Positions 55,532 to 64,000 of a stretch of DNA of 64,000 nt are shown piece by piece (the stretch's first letter is position 1; every line of letters starts with the position of its first letter). Source of the stretch: Microthyrium microscopicum (taxonomy: Eukaryota; Ascomycota; Dothideomycetes; Microthyriales; Microthyriaceae); NCBI GenBank assembly GCA_010405405.1, contig MU004234.1, positions 602,993-666,992 of the forward strand, given 5' to 3'. The notes under the pieces are model-generated. The model saw nothing but the letters and a program-made list of their open reading frames with translations. It did no database searches and was not told where the DNA came from. The position numbers and the translations under genes were made by a program.

Positions 55532-58500
55532 ATGGAAGGCGCCTTTACCCATCTGGGTAACCATCTGGTCTCCAACTCGGCTTCGACTATTAACGCCGAG
55601 GACGATGAGAGTATACTAGACGGGAACTTCGGACGGCTGCCTAGCGCCGCTCGTCGACGACGACAAGATGACGAAGAGACTGATTACCTTGACGACGATG
55701 ACATTGAAAGCATGGCTAGCATGGCTGTAGATGGAACAAATGGAAAAGCACCCGTTGCAGCCGAAGAGGAGGTTGATTTGCCTGCTCATGCTTGCGCGTA
55801 AGATATATGGTACATGTGTCACTTCAAGCAAGCTAAAAGAAATATACAGATACTGCGGAATCCATAATCACCAGAGCGTCGTTCAATGCGCGGTATGCCA
55901 CAAATGGTTCTGCAGCGGACGAGGTAATACTTCGTCTACGCATATTGTCAATCATTTGGTCCGAGCCCGCCACAAGGAAATCATTCTCCATCCTCAGTCA
56001 CCATTAGGCGAAACCATACTCGAATGTTATCAGTGCGGTGTCAAGAACGTCTTTCTCTTAGGCTTTATCCCAGCAAAGGTTGAAAGCATTGTGGTTCTTC
56101 TGTGCCGTCAGCCTTGTGCTGCTGCACCATCGTCCAAAGATATGCAATGGGATACCGCAAAGTGGCAACCACTAATCGAGGACCGTTCCCTTCTTTCTTG
56201 GCTGGTTCCACCACCTTCCGAACAGGAACAGCTGCGCGCTCGTCACTTAAGCCCACAAACTATCGTCAAGCTTGAGGAATTGTGGAAAGAAAACCCAAGT
56301 GCTAGCCTGGCTGATCTGGAAAAGGGTGTGGGTGTCGACGACGATCCTGCGCCAGTCCTACTCCGTTACGATGATGCCTACCAGTATCAGAACGTCTTTG
56401 GCCCCCTCGTGAAGATTGAGGCCGACTATGATCGAAAATTGAAGGAATCGCAATCTCAGGACGGTCTCGTTGTCCGTTGGGATCTGGGTCTCAATAACAA
56501 GCATTTGGCAAGTTTCGTGCTTCCTAAGCTGGAGCTCGGGGATGTCAAACTGGCTGTGGGCGACGAAATGCGTATCCGATACAATGGCGAATTACGAACC
56601 CCATGGGAAGGTGTTGGCTATGTCATCAAAATCCCAAACAACCAGTCTGACGAGGTCACTATTGAATTGAGAACTAAGGGAGATCACAAATCAGTGCCCA
56701 CCGAATGCACCATCAACTTCACAGCAGACTATGTTTGGAAGGCCACATCTTTCGACCGCATGCAACACGCCATGAAGACTTTTGCTGTAGACGAGCTGAG
56801 TGTTTCGGGATATATCTTCCATCGTCTCCTTGGTCACGAAGTTGCCGCAGCTCCGATGAAGACACAGCTTCCTCGAAAATTCAGCGCTCCAAATTTGCCC
56901 GAACTCAATGGCAGCCAGATTGCTGCTGTTCAATCCGTTCTGACTCGGCCGTTGAGTTTGATTCAAGGTCCGCCAGGCACAGGCAAGACTGTGACGTCCG
57001 CTACGATCATCTACCACCTTGCTAAGAATAGTGGTGGACAGGTTCTAGTTTGCGCGCCTTCCAATGTCGCCGTGGATCAACTTTGCGAACGAATTCATAG
57101 AACTGGACTGAAGGTGGTTCGTGTTACCGCCAAGTCTCGAGAGGATGTTGAGTCTCCGGTTCGCTTCTTGTCTCTTCATGAGCAAGTTCGTCTCAATGAC
57201 ACCAACACTGAGCTTGTCAAACTTAACCAGCTCAAGTCCGAGCTTGGAGAATTGTCCAGCCAGGACGAGAAAAAATTCAAGCAGTTGACCCGATCTGCCG
57301 AACGCGAAATTCTCACCAATGCAGACGTTATCTGCTGCACTTGTGTTGGTGCCGGAGATCCACGTCTCTCCAAGTTCAAGTTTCGAACTGTCCTTATTGA
57401 CGAGTCGACACAATCCGCCGAACCCGAGTGTCTGATTCCGCTGGTTTTGGGCTGCAAGCAATTGGTCCTTGTCGGAGATCATCAGCAACTTGGTCCTGTT
57501 ATCATGAACAAGAAGGCAGCAAAGGCAGGACTCAGCACCTCGCTATTTGAGCGTCTCGTCCTACTCGGAACCCCTCCTATTCGTCTACAAGTCCAATATC
57601 GTATGCATCCATGTCTTTCAGAATTCCCATCCAATATGTTCTACGATGGATCGCTTCAAAACGGTGTGACTGCAAGCCAACGACTTCGTCGCGACATAGA
57701 TTTTCCATGGCCAGTGGTGGACAACCCAATGATGTTCTGGTCTAATCTTGGCAACGAGGAAATCTCCGCCTCCGGAACATCTTATCTCAACCGTACTGAG
57801 GCTTCCAACGTAGAGAAGATTGTTACTCGTTTCTTCAAAGCTGGCGTTAAGCCTGAAGACATTGGCATCATCACTCCGTATGAAGGTCAACGCAGCTATA
57901 TTGTCAGCTCTATGCAGACCACTGGCACCTTCAAAAAGGAGTTGTACAAGGAGATTGAAGTCGCATCTGTCGACGCTTTCCAGGGTCGTGAGAAAGACTT
58001 TATCGTGCTCTCTTGTGTTCGTTCCAACGATCATCAGGGCATCGGTTTCTTGAGCGACCCTCGTCGTTTGAACGTGGCTTTGACTCGTGCCAAATACGGC
58101 ATTGTCATCTTGGGAAATCCCAAGGTTCTGTCTAAGCACCCTATGTGGCATTGGCTTCTTTCTCATTTCAAGGAACGTAGCTCCCTAGTGGAAGGACCAT
58201 TGTCCAACCTTCAAGTCTCTCTTCTGCAGTTCAGTCGCCCTAAGACCAGCTTCCGTGGACCTCAGCGTTATCAGATGGGCTATCAGAGCCAAAATGGCAA
58301 CATGATGCCCGGTCGTCCAACCCGCGGTCCACGATCCGAGTACACTGACAATAGCTCTGTCGTTGGTGGATTCTCCGATGATGTTTCGACGGTGCACTCC
58401 TCTACCGTAGGAGGTGTTGGCCTTCCATCTTCAATGCCACCAATGTTTGCCAGCTTCACTGAGCAATGGCCAACTCTTCCTGGCCGCAAAGGTCGTCACA

Positions 58501-58751
58501 ATGGAACAGCCGCTAGCGTTGCTGGCGAATCTGTCGCAGCTTCAGACTACACAGACCTTAACAGCAGCAGCGTTGTCGATGGTCGCTCCGGCGGAGTCAG
58601 CCTCGCAGGCCTTTCTCTTCGCGATCTTCCGCCCATTGGATCTGCACCCTCGGACCGCCTCAAGCGCTACGTGGAAGGCGGCAAAGAAAACCGCGATGAT
58701 GATGCGCGTAGTGTGTCCACTGCATCCTATCTGCCACCTGTCTACGACTGA
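55532..58751 (+). CDS. UPF1: ATP-dependent RNA helicase UPF1 (NAM7), nonsense-mediated decay
   Basis: Exons 55532-55797 and 55850-58751 with a 52-bp intron give 1055 residues. The intron falls in the first zinc site ([15 protein letters not shown]). The Cys/His-rich CH domain follows ([37 protein letters not shown]), binding UPF2. The SF1 helicase core has motif I GPPGTGKT (about 460-467), SNVAVDQL, motif [13 protein letters not shown], motif [32 protein letters not shown] and [11 protein letters not shown]. The C-terminal tail of about 170 residues is Ser/Gly-rich and disordered. UPF1 is the central ATPase that recognises premature termination and triggers decay of the mRNA in the cytoplasm. 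Confidence 0.96.
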
Positions 58752-61700
58752 TTTGACATTCTTTGCCTCTGCAAAACTTGTTCTCATGACAGCTTGTATC
58801 ATCTTTTCTGCAGGCCAACACGAACATCAACAGACACAGAACACTGTTGTTCCACCACCAATCAGCTACGCCTCGCCATGAGCAGCTACACCGGCACTGA
58901 TCTACACATCAGCCCAATGTCATCTAGCCGCTTCTCGCGCCTGAAACAGCCGCGTAGTGAACAATAACCATTCCCTCCAAAGAGGGAGTGGAGTGGTCAT
59001 GTATCACACCCACAGTGCGAACGTTAAAAAATACGGAGTTGTTGCGAAGGATCCGGCAAACATTTTTACTAAAGCTACAACTGTTAGCCGCAGTCCCTGA
59101 TCCTCTGGTCTGGCCCGAAGAGCAATGTTGCAAGACTACTGCCCACCATCAGTCTTGTCCCATGTAACTTGACATGCTTCTGCATGGACCATCATTTCTA
59201 GAGGTTTACACTGCCCTGGCCAGTTGCTATGCTAAAGAGAAGAGGTGGAAGTATGCCAGTGGGATCAAAAATTGTACGGTTATATTGCTTATTCTGTCTT
59301 TACCTAGTTCGTGATCAATCACACTCATTTTGTCTAAATTTCTACTTGTGCTGACTACGCGTTGTCTAACTTGCCGATCGATCAGCCTGATCTCATCTGA
59401 TTCGCAGGGCCATGAATACCGTAAGACAAAAATTCTCTGTAGCCTGATCTATTCACACTCCTGGGACCCGTTTGCGCTTTTGTGAAGTCATGTTCACAAG
59501 GTCCTTGGTTATTATTACCAGAAGAAACAGTTTTTCCCTATCTGTAAGGCTTTTTGTGTGAAATTAACGAGTCTTTCGTGTTCCTTTGACGAACCTTTTG
59601 GCTCGTTTCTGCGTGGGACTGGGGTCTCGCGCTTATTCTGGGATGGGAAAGCCTCGAGAAGCATTCTACCCCATTACTTCTTTCAGAGGATGTGTCAATT
59701 TCCAATTTTTGGAAGCTGAACATAATCAGTAGGCTGTAGCTTCATAGACAGATGAGTGGGCTGTCATGTGGAGGAAGCACTTACGTGGGTGTTGTTGAGC
59801 CAACATGCGTGATTCAAGATACTGGGCAAGGAGTATAGCACAAGTACTACGGAAGTCGTTTTTTGTGACATCTACTCCTTCTGTGCCTTGTTGAGTGATA
59901 TTGAAAAACAGCCGATAGCTCCGTAGTCCGTACCGGGCGGAGAAATAACGTCGAACTGAGTACAAACTAAAAGCAAAGGCTTTAATCTCCTTTGTCGTGA
60001 GAAACCTTGTACAGACATCAGCAATACTTCGCGATCTGTACACCCAGAATATGGCATGTTCCAGATCGAATTTCGTTAATAACAAGGCTTTTGAACTCGT
60101 GGTGATGGTGTACATGTTGCTCCTATGCTTGAACGGTGAAGGGATGAAGTTGAATTGTTTGATCTTCTGCATGTGCAGATCATAGGTTTATTATTGCTAT
60201 CCAATCAGAGATAATACCCCACAACAAGATATAATTTCTGGGTCTTTGTTACTGGCATGCCCTTGAAAACGTTGACTGGCCTCCTCCTGGAGTAGAGTAG
60301 CATCAATTCCTTCCCAAGTCGTTGGAAAGCCGGAGTAATCACATTATTCGGTTCCTACCGTGTTCTAGGTCGCCTGTCCCTTGTCTCGTTCCCGTCGGAG
60401 AGAAAAATATCATTTTATCCAGTCGTTGCGAATATTCAGCATAGTTCAAGGGACGAGGTGACGTTCAAAGCTCGAGCTCCCTTCTTATCAGGACGGATGA
60501 ACCCCGTTTCAAACAAAGCTTTCCCAGCCTTTTAGCTCAAGCATATTCTTGGTGATTTTCCTTTTGTGCTTCAGATTTCGGAGCAGTCTTATGCATAATT
60601 CAGGATCCACGCATGCACCGATCGACCTAGCTAGCGAACCCGCTGTCTTCTACAACGCTTAATCTGACCTAATATGAAATCGGCCTGTCCGACATCAACA
60701 TCAAAAGCTGACATGTCTTGTCTCCGAATCTCACCATCAAGCTCGCAGACACTGGTGGCACAAAAGGACAGCACACCGAGCGTCTGAAACTTCCGGTACA
60801 TAATTTACCTTGCAGCAAGGAACGGGATGTGCTCAGACAGCGCAAAGTCCACAGGTCAAGAACATGAAATGGCAACGTTACACTGCGGGAGAAATGCCAG
60901 GTAGGAAATCCGAGTAACAAGCAAAATCCGCCTCAAAATCCTCTGGGGTCCTGCCAAAGCTGGTTAGCTTGCATGCATAGCGGACGGATGAGGCGTCGCG
61001 AACGCTTTGTGAGTGGTCCAATGGATTGTTTCCATTGAATACGGTCCCAGTTGCTGAAGTGGATACGTATATTTTGTCTTGGAGATCTTTTGTCGCAAAC
61101 ATGCAGACTAACTAGAGAACAATCCGGGCGAAGAGTTTAGAGAAGTCTTTCTAACTTGAGAGATAGTCAGATGCTTATTTTGGCAAGGCGGAACTCAAGT
61201 GGCCCCAAATTTCGGGCTAGGTGTTCGTTCTCACGGCAGTATGCATAATCGCTCGCAACGTGCAAGGAGACCAGGCTGAAGATGGATGTGATAGCCTTGT
61301 GGGTTTGTGCCGGGTTATCAGATCCAAGCTCTTTATTGACAACGGCTGCAGCCGCAGTGGTCGTGTGCACATCCTGTACGGAGTTCTATGGGTTCCTTTG
61401 GCTCATCCTCCGCTGCTTATGCTGGGCAATGTAGCCGCTCAGTGGCGGATGTACGCAAAATCCTGGACTTTATCCCAGCCTGATCGTTCGGGTATTCACA
61501 GTTGCCTTTCTTTGGGTCAGGCCTGCGTCGAATTGGAATATTTTGACCAATTGGTCGTCTTTCACTTCAGGCGCAAACAGACATCCCCGAGCGCATAACC
61601 GGAAGTTCACAACAAGTCATTATTGAAGTATCACTTTCTGAGTATTGAAAGAGTAACAACGGCATGGCGAAATAAATGGCGTATATCCATCAACTCTGAT

Positions 61701-62093
61701 GGCGTTCAGACGCTACGCTATATTATCGAGTGCTTTATTTGTCATAAAGGGCTTTCGGACTGAAGAACACTTATTAGATACGGTGGGAATTGAAGCACCT
61801 TTTATTCAGCAGCGCTGGTGGTAGCCATTAGAGCTGATGGGAGTACGCCATTTTATTTGCCATGCCTCAGAAAGTGATACTTCAACCAAAATGCGACCAG
61901 TGCTGCTCCTGCCCTGTTAAGTGCACCACCTTCCCGCCTTGGGGGGTAAGACCTTCGTTGCTCTTTCCCAACTACAATCCTACTCTCTCCAACTACATAT
62001 TCTCCCCTTTGTGACTGAAGCTTCTTCCGTCTGCCCCTCAACTTCTATCTCCTCTCAACTCCTGGCAATTTGCTGTCACATTAACACGATCAA
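58752..62093. other. Gene-poor stretch of about 3.3 kb
   Basis: No gene supported. The longest frames (a 148-codon minus-strand frame at 59726-60172, and frames near 61102-60878 and 61370-61167 on the minus strand) start or run without family features and do not join to a recognisable protein. A short perfect hairpin CCCTC-CAAA-GAGGG lies at about 58973-58986. The last 100 bases before 62094 are pyrimidine-rich, promoter-like for the permease. Confidence 0.5.
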
Positions 62094-64000
62094 ATGGCTG
62101 GCGGTGAGCTAGAAAAGGGCCCTTTTGTGGCATCGGCATCTGGCAACATGTCTCCAGATTCCGAAGAGGCTCGCAAGAAAGGTGTCGGTGTCGGAGAAGC
62201 TGCTGACCTGTACGGCTCTATCGAACAAGCACAGGAATTTGGCTACGTCGAGCGAGGGTAAGTTATCCAAGAGCAGTGGTATACTCCCATCAAATGCAGT
62301 GTCTCCCATCAACTGCAGTGTCTCCCATCAATTGCAGTGTCTCTCATCATTCTCCGCGCTCTCCTCTATCTACTAGTGGTTTGGCTGCCATGAAGATGTT
62401 CAAATTGTAGTTCTTGATTGAATGCAATGGGAGATATAGCAATCTCTAGTTGAAAAGAGTGATGGAAGCCAGCAGGTACCTTGATGGGAGTTTGCCGCCT
62501 GGCCCTTCGACAGCTGCCTAATATGTTGAACCAATGCTAACTTATATAGACTGAAATCTCGACATATTCAATTCATCGCTTTGGGTGGTACCATTGGCAC
62601 AGGTCTTTTCCTTGGAATCGGTGGCGCATTCGCCAAAGCAGGCCCTCTCGCAGTACTCCTTGGTTATACCTTCACCGGATGCGCAGTCTACGCCATGATG
62701 CAATGTCTTGGTGAAATGGCTACCTGGATGCCTCTTCCTGGTGCTATTCCTCAATACTGCTCTCGCTACGTGGACCCCGCTCTTGGTTTTGCTGTTGGCT
62801 GGAATTACTGGTACTCATGTGCAATCACGCTCTGCGCTGAAATATCCGCCGCCTCAGTTGTCATAGGCTACTGGAAAGAAGATCAAAAAGCCCTCGTCGC
62901 CGCCTGGATTACAATTATCATCCTGCTAATTATCGCCCTCAATATCTTTGCGGTACGGATATATGGTGAAGCGGAATTCATCTTCGCCTCGATCAAAATC
63001 ATTACCATCGTCGGCTTACTTCTCATGGCTTTTATATTGGATCTTGGTGGCGGACCCAACCATCAGCGTCTCGGATTTCACTACTGGAAGGACCCTGGCC
63101 CGATCAAGCAATACCCTAAGGACGTTGCAGGTAAGATTTTCTAGTTGTCGAACCACGAAGATACTAAGCTCATCGTGTTTCCCGTCAATATCATCATCTA
63201 TGTCTGCCATATGATGCGTTGCCGATCAGATGTCATGAGTCCCATCATACTCGATGGCTTCACAGTGTGCTGTGGTAGTTCATTCTGTATGATGGGAATT
63301 TCATTGGAGAACTTGTTGACTTTGATCATATCTGTTCGTAATGTTATGCTGACAACTTATAGGGCCCACGGGACGCTTCTTAGCAGTATTTTCTACTCTT
63401 GTTCAGGTAAGACTTTCTAGTGTTCAACCCTTTTCTTCATAGTTTTCAAAATACCGCTACTAGTGGTGACTGCCATTGCACGCGATGCCTCCCATTAATG
63501 CGATGGCTTCCATAACGTTTGTTACGATTTCACTACAGATGATCAAAGGGTCTCCCGGAAGCGTTGTGTCGCAGTTTATGATCTCATACTAACCAAATTC
63601 AGGCTGCTTTCTCATATGGAGGTGTAGAAATGGTCGCCATTGCTGCTGGCGAAGCCGAAAACCCGCTCAAGAATATTCCCAAGGCCGTTCGCCGCGTCTT
63701 TTGGCGTATCCTTTTCTTTTACGTGCTTGGATCTTTGGCTGTCGGAGTTCTCGTTTCATCCAACGATCCAGACCTTCTCAGTGATAGACCAGGCGCATAT
63801 GCCTCTCCATGGGTCATTGCGATCAAACGTGCCGGCATTCGAGGTCTCGATCACGTAATCAACGCCGTTATCCTCACGTCAGCAACTTCCTCCGCCAACG
63901 CGTTCTTATACACTGGATCCCGATATCTCTTTGGTGTTGCCCAAAATGGACATGCACCCAAGGTCTTTCTCACGTGCACCAAAGCTGGTATTCCTATTTG
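62094..64000 (+). CDS. Amino-acid permease (APC superfamily, YAT type), 3' truncated by window
   Basis: Exons seen: 62094-62257, 62550-63130, 63363-63406 and 63603-64000 (continues past the window). Phases agree at each join. The N-terminal 55 residues are hydrophilic and end VERGLKSRHIQFIALGGTIGTGLF across intron 1, the hallmark of fungal YAT permeases (general amino-acid, proline, dicarboxylic). Later blocks are GEMATWMPLPGAIPQYCSRYVDPALGFAVGWNYW (residues about 110-143) and, across introns 2 and 3, GPTGRFLAVFSTLVQAAFSYGGVEMVAIAAGEAENPLKNIPKAV, then NAFLYTGSRYLFGVAQNGHAP. The substrate cannot be fixed from sequence. The introns (292, 232 and 196 bp) are four to six times longer than most in this window. 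Confidence 0.9.
62286..62342 (+). repeat. 19-bp tandem repeat, three copies, in permease intron 1
   Basis: CCCATCAAATGCAGTGTCT and two near copies lie head to tail inside intron 1, followed by a partial fourth. They differ only at the central two or three bases. Confidence 0.85.

Noticed and set aside
58973-58986. Hairpin CCCTC-CAAA-GAGGG after UPF1, considered as a terminator
   Set aside because: Stem of only five pairs without a T-run; intrinsic terminators of this kind are not used by RNA polymerase II, so it is likely chance.
59726-60172. A 148-codon frame with an ATG on the minus strand
   Set aside because: No recognisable motif, signal or domain, AT-rich codon use like the surrounding spacer, and no joinable exons.

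Overview
The window is nuclear DNA of a filamentous ascomycete (Pezizomycotina). The gene set is typical of that group: Mediator 13, Rad4, UPF1, Elp2, Urm1, Imp4, a CE4 chitin deacetylase, Kre9-like GPI proteins and a dispersed 5S rRNA gene. Most introns are 45-57 bp, with GTRNGT-like donors and CTRAC branch sites. A Leotiomycetes placement fits the overall character but is only an inference. Many exon joins below were worked out by hand from reading-frame phase and family consensus, because several genes are split over exons too short to stand out as open frames.

Layout. 1-5.6 kb: 3' end of MED13, a 2 kb non-coding stretch, then a GRDP-like (DUF1399) gene on the minus strand. 6.5-11.8 kb: a small GPI protein, then about 5 kb with no gene I can support. 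11.8-18 kb: a secreted GH114 glycosidase, a repeat-bearing unknown protein, a Kre9-like GPI protein and hydroxyacid-oxoacid transhydrogenase. 18.5-25.3 kb: Rad4/XPC, a DUF952 gene with a probable GC-AG intron, a small membrane protein and an ACT-type amino-acid/choline permease. 26-27.7 kb: a decayed chromate transporter. 29.5-37.2 kb: a disordered unknown protein, a cytosolic GH13 amylase-like enzyme and a Vps38/UVRAG-like protein. 37.4-40.0 kb: a cluster of small secreted cysteine-rich proteins (two intact, one broken or spliced, one relic) sharing a promoter block. 40.4 kb: 5S rRNA. 40.6-47.9 kb: gamma-glutamyltransferase, a metallophosphoesterase, a small secreted protein and a chitin-binding CE4 deacetylase. 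48-50.5 kb: gene-poor, with an inverted-repeat element. 50.5-58.8 kb: housekeeping block of Elp2 and Urm1 (divergent), then Imp4 and UPF1 (divergent). 58.8-62.1 kb: gene-poor. 62.1 kb to the end: an amino-acid permease with unusually long introns, cut by the window edge.

How genes work together. Elp2 (Elongator) and Urm1 (sulfur carrier) both build the mcm5s2U wobble uridine of tRNA and here share a 327-bp divergent promoter. Imp4 (ribosome assembly) and UPF1 (mRNA decay) form a second divergent pair. The most novel-looking content is the cysteine-rich cluster, whose members share the spacing C-x(21-23)-CC-x(14-18)-C-x(19-22)-CC-x7-A-x-W and an upstream element containing AACC..ATATCAATAGT.
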